This document shows positions 11,815 through 26,900 of a stretch of DNA of 64,000 nucleotides, in pieces; within the stretch, counting starts at the first letter, position 1, and each line of letters opens with the position of its first letter. The position numbers were made by a program, and so were the translations under genes. The notes below the pieces were generated by a model. That model was not told where the DNA came from and made no database searches. It saw nothing but the letters and a program-made list of their open reading frames with translations. The stretch covers positions 1,736,001-1,800,000 of the forward strand of contig ML058440.1 in assembly GCA_003013855.2 (NCBI GenBank). Direction: 5' to 3'. Source of the DNA: Liriodendron chinense. Its lineage: Eukaryota > Streptophyta > Magnoliopsida > Magnoliales > Magnoliaceae.

Positions 11815-14800
11815 CTGAAGGCAACAGCACAACCAAAAGGAGGACTTAGAATACTCAATTTCTAATGCAAAACAACACATATTTCAACATGTACAAGCAA
11901 TCTGAGTAATGTAGATTCAGAATCAGGTTACAAAATATCTCTTCAATCTGGTATACATGCAACGGCTGTTAGCAATTATAAAGCAAATACCCCTTATTTT
12001 GCCACTGAAAAATACTTTGTGGGACATAGGTTTTGAGGCACTTTGCCAAATGTGCATCTTTAGATTATTTGAAGAAAAAGAATACGTCTCTTACTGAAAC
12101 CACACAAATATGATATGCATCCATGCAGGGATTCATCTCTTACTGAAACCATGCAAATATGAAACATGACATGCATCCATGCAGGAATCCAACAAAACAA
12201 ACAGTAGAAAAGAATTACTAGAAGCAAGGTTTATTCTAAGTGACAATTCTCAACATGGCTACATTTACCACACTAGTTGACCCCAATATTTCTTTAGTGG
12301 ATGATGCATGTTGAAGTTGACTGCCACAAGAAATGACATTTTCCCCTTTAAATAGCCTGTGTGTGAATGGCCCAATGTTACAATTCCCACTACTTGCCAT
12401 CTATTGAATGTTGAATCTAGGTAGACAATGGAATGGTATTGCCTATGTAAATGACCCAATGTTACAAAATTCCCACTACTTGACATCTATTAAATGTTGA
12501 ATCTAGGTAGGCAACAGAATGGTATTGCCTCAAACCAAATCCCATGCTAAGGTATGCGTAAACAGCAGTTATGGAACCAGAACACATCAGCACCCAAGTA
12601 AGCATGGTCATGCAAAAAATTTCAAGAACTAGAATATGAAAGTATTTACTAGTTTGGGATCACGCTCCCCAAAGATGTCAAAATATCATCAAACCACTCC
12701 AAAAATCAGAAATAATTGAAATCAAGAAAAAATAGAGGTAACTATGTGGGCTCCTTTCACAGTAAACCTAAGGGCCTGTTTGGTAGACGCCTAAAAATGA
12801 GTTCATCTCATTTTAGTTAGTCATGATTATGTATTTAGAGATCATATGTTTCTTTTATAAGGATTAAAGATGATCTTGACAACCAGCAATCATGATCTCT
12901 AATACATAATTATGATCAACTCAAATGAGATGAACTCATTTTTAGGCATATACCAAACAGGCCCTAAGGCATTGCACCAAAGGACTTCAAAAGGTATTGC
13001 ACTCACAGAAACTTGAATTTCAGCATAGGAAACCACAGATAGCTGAGTTCAACTCGTTCAACATATCATTAAAAAAACCATTATTTCAACATCCATACAT
13101 ATCGCTTTATTTATATAAGCCTTCACATAATCTTATTTAATGTTAAAAAACCTTGAGAGGAACCCTGTTGGTCAACTAATATTAAAAGCAAGAAATAGAC
13201 CCTATTGGTCCACATATGGGCTTCTCCTAAGCTTTCTCTAAATGAGTCTAGGTAACATATAAAGAGTTCAAATCTAATCAAATGACAGAGAATCTAGAGC
13301 TGAAGACATTTAAACCAACTATACCTCTCAAAATATCAACCATACAGGCCTGGAATAAGCTATGTGCCCCATACAAATACATGTAATAGACAATCAGTTT
13401 GATTTATAAACTATTCAGTGCCAACCAATTGATATAAAGAGTTTAAACTCCATTTAACTCTTCATATATCATAAGTATGGTTTTGATATGCAACCGTAGA
13501 GGCATTTTGTGCTGTATGGTGAGTATACAATCCCCTAGATAGATAGGACATTGAATGCTGTTATGACTCCAATTCTAGTAGGCCTCTTCTATATAATGTT
13601 AATATGTTCTTGTATACAGCCGTTGGCTGTACATAGCTGTACTGGTTGTATAAAAACCTCAAGTCAGCAAATGGTTATATATATGGGCCAAAACACCATC
13701 GAATTGGTATTAATGGACACCACAGTAGATCATCGAATTCCAGTATCTATCAAAAAAACGGACTGCACATCACATGACATCTATTTCTGAACCAAAGAGC
13801 GACGACACCTCTCATCCTTTGGACTATATTAGCTTCCACAGTTTGCAGGCAACTAACATTATCGCTAACAGGATCATCATTTGTTTTGGTCCTTTGAAAA
13901 TTCATCCATTAGGCCAACTCACTATAGATGATATACAACACTAATTACACTCATTCACACAATTTTATAACTAAAACTACACTCAAGCACACAATTTTAT
14001 AACTAAAACAACTCATTTGTAGGGTTAGACTTCAAAAATTTTATTCCATAAAAGATGAGGATTATCAGGTTTAATCCAAAACAAAACAAAACAGTACCTG
14101 CAGGTGCAGAACATCTACTAATGGCCTCCTCTTCAGGTGTGGGATTGTCAGAAGTTGAGATGGGGTTTGTCCAAAGTAAGCAATCTGGTCTTGCATAGCA
14201 TGTTGTTGTACCTTTAATAGCATTTCAGGGGATAACAATAAGTAAATACTATAAATTCCCCAGCTAACAACCAAAACAGGAAAGGATTATAAATCACCCA
14301 ACTAACAACCAAAACGGGAAAGGATTCTAAATCACCCAACTAATAACCAAAACAGGAAAGGAACTTACTGGGTCTGAAATTTTATCAATATCAACTGTGC
14401 CTTCATATGTTATGTAAAAGAATACATTATTGCACAAAATGGCTTCCTTCCCTCGCTGCTTATACCTGAAAGGTCACATTTACCCATGTAAATATCAGGG
14501 AATGGTCCAAAACAAGAATTAGTATTTAATTGTGCTATTCTACAGAGTAGCAGGAATGAAATGGCACAGTACAAAGCGGAACAAAGGGGAAGAAGCTAAA
14601 AGAGTGCCTGCTAAAATGATATGTCCAGGTAATTTGAACCTACCCAAATACGAGATCAATCCATTCGTGCAAATGTGCAGATACATGCTCACTTTCAAGA
14701 GCTCTGCGATGCTTATGAATGAAATCAACAGGGTTATCTGCCCAAGCAGGAAGTTTCACTGAATCTGCAATCAGAAATCAACAGACAATGAAATCTGGGA

Positions 14801-14842
14801 TGTCAATTTCGGTAATAATACAGCAATTCTTTGATTCCAAGT

Positions 14843-14931
<89 letters not shown>

Positions 14932-17900
14932 CAAGTACTAAATTATATGCATACCAAGCTTTCCCCCAAGTTGAGTTGTGCCAAAATCAATCGAATTTTC
15001 ATTTGTAAGAACCTCAGGGAGGTAAAAGAGCTCAGGAACCTAAAGATGCATTAATTAAAGAAACATAACCATGTTAGCATACAAAATTTAAACTGATATG
15101 ATAAAATTGAAAAGAAATTAACAACCTTCTTGAGATATTTAATCACAATCCATAAGCCATCAAGGACCCAAAAACTAATGACAGTGCATATATGTATTAG
15201 TTAAGCAGATTCTTACCAACTCTTTCACATCACTCATGTCCTCAAGAACACCATTCCAAGTAGCACCTATATCTGAAAACATTCGATCTGCATGATCAAA
15301 TTTTCCACCTTGTAGATGAATTGAAAGGGTAGTAAATGGTTCCACCCTAACAAGATAATACAAAACCTGTCAAAGAAGTAACTATCAGGTGGAAAGTATA
15401 ATCAAGGAATCACCATATTCTAGCAGTAGATCATATCACTGCTTTAAATAGCTACGCTACGTAGCGTAGCTTAGGCTTAACGCTACGTAGCTCATGAAAA
15501 TAGCTTAAGTTGTGTGTAGCCTATGCTACATGATAATTTGCACATGCTACATGCTAGATAGACTACGCTACATGCTACGTATCTCACATTACAAATTATT
15601 TTTCATTACAACATTAAAATGAAATAATATTTTCAAGGATTTGTTAATTTTTTCTATTTTCAATATTTAATGCTTTTAGTAAAAAATAATATAAGTAACG
15701 GTATTAAATCAGTTTTGTTGCTCTTTCTTTACTTGTATACTTAATGATTACCCTTTCTTATTACTTTAAGTTGTGTTTGGTTGCACCAAATATCATGAAA
15801 AACTGTTAAATTTCATTATTAATCAATCTAATTCAGTGAATATGATGAAATTAGTGCAACCATGATTAAAAATCTAGAAGTAGCGTGTAGCGTATGCTAC
15901 ACACTATGTAGCATATGCTTTACGCTTCAAATGGGTGAACACTACGCGACACACTATTCGCCATTTAAAACATTGGATCATATCAAGGAGGTCATGCAAG
16001 CAGATATCTTAGTTAATCAGTGTTTTAAATAGCAAATAGCGTGTAGCATCACGTTCACCCCTCTAAAGCATGAGGTGTAATTTATGTAGCAGCGTGAGGT
16101 GTAAGCTACGTAGCATGCAGCATAAGCTACACACTACTAGATTTTTAATCAAGTTGCAATTGGCTGGTGATATTTGATGCAACCAAAGGCATCCCAAAAT
16201 AATAGGAAAAAATAGGGCAAAGATGTATAAAGATAAAGAAATAACAATGGAATTGATTTAATACTATTTTAAATCATTGAAAACATTAACTAATTTGTTA
16301 TTGAAAATAGAAAATATAACAAAATAATTGAAAAGATTGATTAATTTTTAACTTTTAGTGAAAAGAAACTTGTAGTGTAAGCTCAATAGCATGTAGCATA
16401 GGCTAAAATGATGTAGCATACACAACACGTGACTTAAGCTATTTTCATGAGCCACAACGTGAAAGCCAAGCTACCCTATAGATTGAAGGACAAAGTGGAA
16501 AAATGGAGTTTTGGGAGTTTTATTTTAAGAAAGACTTGCGGTTCCTGTCGAGTGTCAACGATATCTATCGATATCGACAAATTGAATATGATAACATTCT
16601 GTTTACTTAATGTTGTTTTGTAGACAGAAAATATCTAAAGGGAGGTAGCCCAACATTAGATGGTAACACAGGATCTCACTTCCCTACAATCGATATGGAT
16701 CGAAATGCAATTATTGTAGGCATATTGTCAAGAGCAGAGGGGTGTCCCACTTGAAGGAGCACTTGGTGGAGGGGTATCGGAATGTCGTCAATTGGCCAAG
16801 GATTCTGAAGGAGGTGAGGGCAAAGATGAAGAAAGTATTAGGGGAAGAGGTGAAGATTAGAGATGCCATGCTAAACATGAGAGGAAGTTTAGGGAGTAGC
16901 TAGTGCAGCTAGCGAGCGGCCTTGAGGACATGGAGGAGGTGGACAATAGGGTGGGGATGTCCAACCCTTTATAGTCTCAGAAAAGGCCTTTTACAAAAAG
17001 GCGCCTTCAGATAAAATTATCAACATAAAGACACTTAATGAATTAAAAGTTATTCCTCACTCCCTAATCTCAACACAAATATGAGATATACCAAAATTAA
17101 CGAAAAATATAAACAAACTAAATAACTAAACTATTTTGTGGCCCATTGGGTCCACAATCAAGATGTCTGATAATGATGATTCAACGGTCCAATGATTGTG
17201 TCCACTCGATCCAATGGTCCGATGTGTCCATCAAGCTCCTATATGCAGCCCCACATGCAACTTCCCAGTGTGGGTCCTCAAAGATGCACGAACATGCTCG
17301 TGGGGTCTTCAACGTGGCTAAGAATGTCAGTTGGGCCAAGTGGGCCTCATGTAATAGTCATCTAGCCATAAGGAGACTGGCTCAGCCCTACACCTCTAGT
17401 ATGGTGCTCGGATGTCCTCATCACCCAGCCTTCAAGTTAGAGTTAGACTCAAAGGTCTCTTAGCCCATTCACTAGGGAGATGGATTTTGAGCATATGCTA
17501 CCCAGGACAGACAATGGTTCTCATCCTCGTCCTTGTATTATTCATAATAAGGTTTACAATTGTCGTAAAAAGCACCAGAGTAGCAATGTAGACTCTTTAG
17601 CATGGAGCATGAGGTTTAAGGATGTTGGTAGTGAGAAGGGTTGCTCTAATTTTGTGCCATAGTATCATTACCGATCTTATAGTTATGTACCGTATAGATA
17701 TGTGATGAGCAACTCAAGCAGTTACAATATAGGAAGATTATTCGACTATGGGCAGGTGTATGCTTTTGTGTACAACGAGGGATATACAAGATATGATGGC
17801 TATAGGTAGCAAATGTATTCAAGAGCTTCATATATACTCACCTCGTATCCAACTCTAGATCTATATCAACCACAGATGGAGAAAACTACGCAGTATTGAC

Positions 17901-18928
17901 GGAGAGGCATACAAATCCAATTCAGAGAGTATAAGCACGATAATTTTTCTTTGGTATAATTCTACTATGACTTGGGCACAATATTGTCGATTCTTGGAGG
18001 AGTACTACTATAGGCAACCCTGTCAAGATGGAGATGATGACTTTGAGCCATCGTGCAACTCTATATGGGTCTGAGCCATAGCCGCACATGTACATACACA
18101 GGTATATTTAACTTTTTCTTTAGCTTTTGAATATATTACTTGTGTTTTCATACAAGCGTTCTTAGATTTATAAATGATATAAATTGATTTTGAATATAAT
18201 TGCATCACTTGTATTAGACAGCGCATAGTTCAGGACTTTATACAAAGAAAATTTATTGTATACAATTTTGTTTTGTGATCTTTTGATTTCTAAGTGTGTA
18301 ATAATGTCTCTTTTAACATCCCCTATTTCATTAAAAAGTTTGACCAATTTCCCAATGTTTCCCAATTACAGCGAAACATTATGTGCTACATCCAATATTT
18401 CCCTTGTGATACTCGACATGTTTCCCTATCCCATGGGTGCGGCATACATCTGTCGCTACCGATACTGAAAATATTGGTGAATATAAGGGACATTGTGAGT
18501 CTTGAATGAAGTAGGCTGGTATTATCTAATTGTTAAGACCAAGTAAGAGTTCAGATAAAAGGTTGCATTTATATGCATTGTGGGCAAACAAATCAGATAA
18601 AATAGAGCAAATCCATAATCAGAAATTATGGCCACAAGAAGTTCCTTCATCATCATCAAAACCTTATCCCAATTAATTGGGGTTGGCTACATGAATCATG
18701 TTCTGCCATTCCACTCTATCAAGGGCCATAACTTCAGTTGGATTATAGGTCATTAAGTCTTCTCCTACCACCTCTACCCACATCCTTTTGGGCATTTCCC
18801 TTGCCCTTTTAGAGCCTTCAACTTGTACCAACTCCCTCTTAATCGACATAGTTCTTTGCCTCCACTGTACGTGACTGAACCATCTAAGTTTACTTTCCCT
18901 CATCTTATTATAGTTGAGACTTGATGAT

Positions 18929-18964
<36 letters not shown>

Positions 18965-21900
18965 TCGTGTGCGTTAGGTCCCAAAACCTTAACACACTCT
19001 TTTATTATAATATTATAGCACAAGTACATACTCGTCGAGAGAACTGAGTATTGTGCACATGCACACACTCAAAAAACCCATATATCAAACACTCTACCAA
19101 CTCTCTATATAGCCCCTCAAGTTGGAGCATAGATATTGATCATGCTCAACTTGCCGATGATACGATGAAGAACATCCCGATTGAGAGATTTAGAGAAAAC
19201 ATCGGCTAACTACTTGCCATAGCAAAAGGGGTTACAATTTCCTTCTTAGTGACTCTCTCGAATAAAATGACAATCAACCTCAATGTGCTTTGTGCGCTCA
19301 TGAAATGTCGGATTGCTGGCGACGTGAATGCCAACTCAATTGTCACAATGCAATGGAATGGGACTTGAAGGAGAATAGCCAAGTTCCTAGAGAAAGGTGC
19401 GATGCCAAAACTAGTTCACATGTTGCATGGGCCATTACCCGATACTCAGCTAAGGCAAAAGACTGTGCTACAACGGACTGCTTCTTTCTTTTGCAAGTGG
19501 CAAGATTTCCACTAAGAAACTATACAATACCCTGATGTAGATCGCCTATCATGCAAACCGATAGCACAATCAGCATCGGAGTAACTAAGAAGATTGAAAA
19601 GACTATGCGGTTGCAATAGTAAACCTTTGCCTGGAGTAGATTTGAGATACCGAAGGATACGATACAACCGCAATTAGATGTGTTGTACGAGGAGCGTGCG
19701 TGAATTGAATAACAATGCCCACAACATACAATAGGTTTGGCCGAGTAATAGTTAAATAGATAAGTTAACAAACAAACTGGTGATACATTCCAAGATCTAA
19801 GAGGAGTTCACCATCATCAAGAGTGATTTTCTGGGTAGTCCATAGGCGTAGCAGCAAGCTTGCATCCAAGTATCTTAGTCTTGGAGAGAAGATCAAGCGC
19901 ATATTTCCTCTAAGTGAGCACAAATCCGGTCTTTGATCAAGCAACTTCAATTCCTAAGAAACACTAAAAAATTCCAAGGTCTTTGATCTCAAACCGAGAC
20001 TTGAGAGATGACTTAATGACAACCATACATTCAATATCACTGCCGAATAACACAATGTCATCAACATAGACAATGAGCACCATAATCCCTGTGGGCCGCC
20101 GACAAATAAAAAAAGAGTGATCCTTGTGGCTTTGAACAAATCCAAACTCAAGGAAAGCATGACTAAATTTATCAAACTAGGCCCGTGGAGATTGTTTGAG
20201 GCCATAAGTGGACTTCTTTAATCAAGTTACAAGCGAAGTATTTGATAGGGAAAAGCCCGGGGGCTGATGTATATAAATATCCTTGGTGAGGTCATCTTGC
20301 AAGAAAACATTCTTCACATCCAATTGGAGAAAACATTCTTCACCAATCGAACAAAATTGAGTTTGGCCACAGGAGAGAACGAGTCAAAGTAACCCATGCC
20401 ATAGGTTTGAGTATAACCGTTGGCAACCAACCATGCCTTACAACAGTCAACTAAACCATTTGGAAGGTACTTGATGGTACAAACCCATCAGCATCCAACA
20501 ACCCTGTTTACCCTCAAGTGGAGGAACTAACTCCCAGGTATTGTTCCTCTCAAGAATTTGCATTTCTTCTATCATAGCCTAAGTCCAGTTATGGCTGCTC
20601 ATGGCTTCCTTCAAGGTACGAGGAACAACCGATGAGGATAGGGAAGCTGCACAACACTAGAAGGGTGAAAGATGTTGATAGGAAACAAAACTACCAATGG
20701 GATGTTTCGTACAGGACCGACAAGATTTTCTCAAGGCAATGGGAAGATTATTATGAGGGTGAGAGATACTACTTGAGCCACCATTTGAAGTGGATGTGAT
20801 GATAGGGAGCTGAGCGGTGAAGGATTTAGTCTGTCGATGATACACCAGAATGGACTTGGAGGAGATAGGTGATGTAGGAGGATCATCAAGACAAGAGACA
20901 AGAAAGGGTATAGAGTTAAGATCTCCTGACAAATAAGAGGCTCTGAAGCAATTTTCATTCAACAAAAAAATAAGGAATCTCTTCAAAGAAAGTCACATCT
21001 GTTGAGACATATATCTTATAGGTCAGAGAGTTATAACATTTATACCCCTTTTAAGATCGAGAGTACCTTAAGAAGATGCATTTAATAGCTTGAGGACTTA
21101 ATTTGTCATTGCTACCATCAAGGACTTGAATAAAGCACACACATTTAAAGACTTTTGGAGGTAAGGGAAAAGGTTTATCGAGCGAATGCAAAATTTTAAA
21201 AGAGGATTTATGTGACAATATTAGGGACGGTATCCAATTAATAAGAAAGGTATAGTAAGCAACGCATCATCCCAAAATTATTTAGGAAGATTTGTACCAA
21301 GTAAGAGGGCATGTGTTACTTCTAAAAGATGACAATTCTTTTGCACAACCACACCATTCTGTTGAGTGATTCATGAACATGAAGTACAAGAAGATATACC
21401 ATGATCTAGCAAAAAGGACAAAAAGACATTCAACATACACTCGTCCCTGTTATCAGACTGTAGAATTTTGATAGGACATTAAAATTGAGGCCTATCAAAA
21501 TTGAGTGACCAAACATCAGAATGAACAAGTTCAAACGGCTTGATGATGTTTGGAGAACTCACAAGGCTCACAAGATAGGGGTTTAGTTACAAATATTGAA
21601 GGAAATAAAACTTTTAACCTTACAAATGTTGATGTCTAGGCGACAATGTCATTTGGACATAGACTCTTGATCTATAAGGACAAAGCATTGGATGCCATTA
21701 TAGGTGCATTATTAAGGAAATAGACTTGCATGGTGGAATAGAAATGGATGGAATTAGATCCAGAATATTGGTGTTTGGTTTCCATCTGCAATAGTGACAA
21801 AGTGAGACTAACTTCAAGGAAAATAAGAGCTAAACAAATGGGTCTTACTAGTCATATGCGATGTGGCTCCAGAGTCAATGACCCAACAAGAAGAAGAGGA

Positions 21901-23876
21901 AGACACGTGGAGGGTAGTACCTGACGGGGCTGCAACGGCTCTAGACGTATTAGGAGCATCACAAACATGCAGTCTCATCAAGGCCTTATAGGCCTCACAC
22001 AATAAGAGAATAGAGTCACTTGAAGAAGCTTCTCAAGAGAAATCATCTTTGGAGACTTCTCAAAAACACCTGAGGAATTACTAGCCAAGGATGCACCAGC
22101 CCACAAGGACGTCTAATGAGGTCCCAGCATTAATTGTCTGTGTGATTTGTACCCCCACAATGTATGCAAGTGCGGGATCCATCACAACCAAGTCCTCATC
22201 CATTGTGACCACGACTGCTGTGACCACCACGCTCGCTTTCACCTATCTTGATTACTGGTTTAGAATCATTACCATGTCCCTGTGTACCCCATGTAGGAGC
22301 TCTAAATCCATGGCTAAAAGAGGGACGATATCCAACTGCATATGCATACCGATCAGGAGGGACAAACGTAGAGGTGGATGAGGCAGTCAGAGAAGGAAGT
22401 GGATCTATAACTATAATCTGTTCTCAAACACCATGATACTCAGAGTTGAGGCCAGAGAGAAATGCATGCTTCGAGTGTCTTCACATTGCTTCCATGCATG
22501 ATCATAATCCCTTGTACAATAGGAGGGAAGGGACTTATAGAGATCAAGCTCATCCCACATACCCCGAAGAGCTGAAAAATACTCCAGGAATCTTGAATCT
22601 TGTCGAAACTTACCAATATCAAAGATCAACTTAAAAGCTCTAGATATATTCCGTGCCTCTGAACACATATCATGCAGTGTGTCCCAGATTCTTTTGGCTA
22701 AGGCCATAATAGACTTGCTCAAGAGAAATGCATGTTCCGAGTGTCTTCACATTGCTTCCATGCATGATCATAATCCCTTGTACAATAAGAGGGAAGGGAC
22801 TTATAGAGATCTAGTTCATCCCACATAGCCTGAAGAGCTAAAAAATACCCCTTCTGGAATCTTGAATCTTGTTGAAACTTACCAATCTCAAAGATCAACT
22901 TAAAAGCTCTAGATATATTTCATGTCTCTAAATACATATCATGGAGTGTGTCCCAGATTCTTTTGGCCAAGGCCAGGAACATAATAGAATTGCTCACAAT
23001 GGAGTCCATACTATTAAGTAGCGAAGCCATGGCTTGGCAGTTCTCTTTAGTCTAGGTCTTGAAATTCCCATCTAATGGATCTGGAGGTTCATCCAATATG
23101 TAGGAAAATTTATCTTTGCCCCCTAAAAACAACTTCAAGGATTGGTTCCATTGTAGATAATTTTTATCATTCAAATTTGTTGTAGTAATCAATAAGGGAT
23201 ATTATTTTGAATATCCCACAACAGATCCAAAGGAGATTGTCCTCCATAAGGATCCACAAAGAAGAAACTCAAGCAACAAACAACTCAAAGGAGGCACACA
23301 CTATATAAGAGTCATAGATTCATGCAAAACTAAGTTCTAGATAAGGGACCGGGGTCCAAAAAACGGTCCTAAAACTGAAAAACCATGCTAAGAATCAAAA
23401 GTAGCGATGAATCAAGTGTGAGAACATCTCACACACCAAAAACACCCACCTAAACATACACTGGAAATTCCGGTGTGCGTCCCTGAACCCCTAGGTCCCC
23501 AAAAGGGCCCAATTGGACCACCTTAAGCCTCAGAACTCATTCAAATCTCCCCCTTAATGAAAAACAACACCTTGGATTGTTAAATAGGGTAAAACCAACC
23601 CATCATGTGAAGAAAATTCTAAGAAATCTCCACCGATTTGAGTATAATTGCAGAAGAATGAAGATTAGGAGCTTTTCTATCATATGAGAAAAATGGCCAA
23701 ACATACCTCAGATGAGTTCCAAAAATCTTCTAAAATCGAGACGCTTCAAATCATGTTCTTCCCAATCGAAAACAGTCCATACGGATTGTACAGTGCTAAT
23801 GTCAGCTATATGGTTACTGACAGTCAATAAGTCCCTGTAGCTCCGATCAACTCAAAAGGTGCTTTGCTACCAAGTT

Positions 23877-23910
<34 letters not shown>

Positions 23911-26900
23911 CGAGCATTATGCACATGCACACACCCAAAAAACCCATAAATACAATACCCTACCAACTCTCTATAATTACCTATCAACATCATCATTTTA
24001 GCTTATACTCATCCTATGAACATGTTATTTCTTGACTGCCCAACATTTTGTCCTATAAAGCATGGCTGGTCTTTATAACTATCCTATAAAATTCCCTTTT
24101 GGTTTTAGTATGCTATGATCACATAAAACTCCAGAGGCACGTCTGCATTTCTTCCACCTAATTGAATTCTATGGACAACATCCTCCTAATCTTTTCAAAT
24201 CTCATGAATTATCAACCCAAGAAACAGGAAACTTCTTGGTCATCAATCCTAACTAATTCCTCATTTCCATTTGTTAAGTTCATTGGACTTCTTAAATATT
24301 TTATTCTAGATTCACTTCTTACTATGATCATGCATTGAGTGACTGGACAATCAAACACAAGAATGTTGAAGATTGTTATTTTGTGAAACTGTGGAACATG
24401 CCTGATCACACAAGCAAATAATATCTGGAGTCATCACAACTATGACTAAAAGTAAAAAACCAAAACATAACTTGGGGAGAGTTATATCAACTAGAAAGTG
24501 ATGACTTTTTATTATTATTGTTGATAAAAGAGTAGTACAGTAGAAGAATAATGTAAGAACAATACCAAGAGGGTGAAAAAATAATCAACAACTGAACTCG
24601 CTTACTGTTCCAGCGCTTGAGTAATGTGAACCATAATGGAACTTTGGGATGATTGGATCATCGAAGCTTGAGTATCTCTCTTGGAACTTTTCTAGCCTTT
24701 CAGAATTTAATGCACCGATGGGCTGCAGCCATATAAGAATTTTGGGTAAGGAAACCACCAGGAGCGTTGCAACTTTGCAGAAACCAAGAGAGGGAAGAGA
24801 ATAAAAAAAAAAAAATTAAAAAAAAAAAATTGAAGCAACCTTGGAAAGATCTCTATATGAAGTGGGAGCTGCAAGATCCAAGTTTTTTGAACTGTAATCC
24901 GCGAGAATCCACGGAAAAACAGGATACTGCAGAGAACATAGACTCTTAGGGGAAGAAAGGAAAAAAAAATAAAAAAGTGTCTTGGTAAAACAACAATCAG
25001 AAACAACTCTTCCGTAAATGCACCTGGGTGATGTCATTGTAACTACGTCCAGCAAGGGTATTAAGCTGCATTAGATATTCAAAATTGCTAATCTGCAGGA
25101 AAATGTAATTTACTGAGCTGTTCTTGGTTTAAAAATGTTTAATTGTCGAACATGGCAAGGTAGAGCTTTAAGTCATGCTATTTGGAAGTCACAGTCTTCA
25201 ATTAATTAAGTCTTGCTTACCTCCCACCTAGCCCAACGCTCCATAAGCTGAGTCCTTTTAAGAAGTTGCTCAGGTCTCTAAGCCAAACAAATAATTACGT
25301 GAAAATGTATATAAGGATATAATGCTTTAAGATCTAAAACATCTAGAGTTCAAGCATCGCAAAATATTGACCTGAGTTGCTAGATAGATATTGTTTAAAT
25401 GAGGAGGCCGCACTTGAACAATAGCTCGATAGGCATTTTTGCGACCTTCAGTACTCTGGAGCAAAAACCACCAAAATGCTAAATGTTGAATATTATACAA
25501 GGTAATTATAAGGATGGATGCCATGTTAACATGGTTTCTGTCAATAAATTGAAAAAAAAAAATTAGAAACAAGTGCATATTTCACACGGATTATACCCCG
25601 AAATCAAAGAAGAAGTTTGACCGATCGACCATAAACAATTCTAGTGCACTTCTTCTTAGAAGGTATCTGCAAAGCTATGACAGCATCAATAAGAACAACA
25701 AAGCTTTCATAAAATAAAATCAAAACAAGAGAGAGACTATGACAAATGTCAAACATTTTAAGCAACATAAAAGCTCCTGAAGTCCAAATGAAATCTAGAT
25801 GGCCTGAATGGAATCATTTCATGTTAACTTGCAGCCTCTTGTGTATAAATGATGCCAGAAGCAATAGGTTTTCCATGCACTATCCTAGCAGAGAAAAACT
25901 GTTGCTTCCATTCAAACAAGCACTCACTAAGGCGAGACAAATATTATGGCCGGAGTAGATCTTACAACAGCAGCAACAGAAATTTCTGCTTTTTTTTTTT
26001 TTTCATAAATACAAGAAAGTTTCCAGCACTGCAAGATGTTGTCGTACACTCATACTCAGCATAAAGATTTAGCACTAGCAGCAGAATGTTCTGCTTTTCC
26101 ATGCAATTAAAATAACTATCCTTTCAGGCAACAATAGCAAAACAGTGACTAAGGCTAACATCAATTACAGTGTAGGCAGAACAAACAAGATCATTCTTAA
26201 AAGAATGACAAAAGATGAATCCTACTGCTTCAAGGTCATTGTTATTGTTCCAATGAGTTTCAAGGAGTGAATGTTAATGAAGGAAACCATATGAATAGAA
26301 CCGATATATTTCTGCTTCTATATCTTACCGGGAGCCACAATCCAGTGTCTGGTACAAGCAGGCAACAAAATGCAAGATGCATGAAGTAAACTGCAAGACC
26401 AATTTGAGTGTCATTACCACTAGGTAGCTCTATAGAAATCAAACGAAGACGCCTAGGCGTTTCAACAGCAGGTCTCAGGTTCGAGTAGTAAGGAGACAAA
26501 CTAACCACGCTGGTGGGTGGGTGCACTGTGTGACTAACCAAGTGGGTCCGTTGCCCAGCTAACAGGGTGGGTGCATTGCATGTCTAACTTAAAAAAAATA
26601 AAATAAAATAAAATAAAAAAGCTCTATAGAAAAGGAATGAAGCTGAATGGAGAATGAACACTTATGAAGGTTTTTAGTTTCATGACTTTGTAGTCACACA
26701 AGCTAAAAGGATAACTCTGCCCATATACGACCTTGGTGCAGTACTGAAACTCACTCACCTAACACTCACAACTGAATCCTATCAGCAGGCTCTCATGAAT
26801 CAACCACTTAAGCACTGCATAGCACCGCTGAAACTGAAAATATTAGAAAATATATTGTAATCATAGCTTGCACAAAGTTGGGACAACTACCAAGGAATAA

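Larger units (their letters stand above)
18911..23975 (-). mobile_element. Ty1/copia LTR retrotransposon, decayed, nested in RTE LINE
   Basis: On the minus strand the order is PBS, gag, protease (IDSGATSHMT near 21870), integrase remnants (about 21500-20900), then reverse transcriptase with YVDD near 20060. PR-IN-RT order is diagnostic of copia. The 3' LTR is about 18911-19109 and the 5' LTR remnant about 23873-23975. They share a GCACATGCACACAC...CCAACTCTCTATA block. Many stops and frameshifts are present, so it is dead. The flanks show ATTA on both sides within matching RTE sequence. Confidence 0.85.

Noticed and set aside
14719..15054. Plus-strand ORF rich in Tyr and Ile
   Set aside because: It is produced by the (TA)n microsatellite and overlaps antisense exons of BCHC2.
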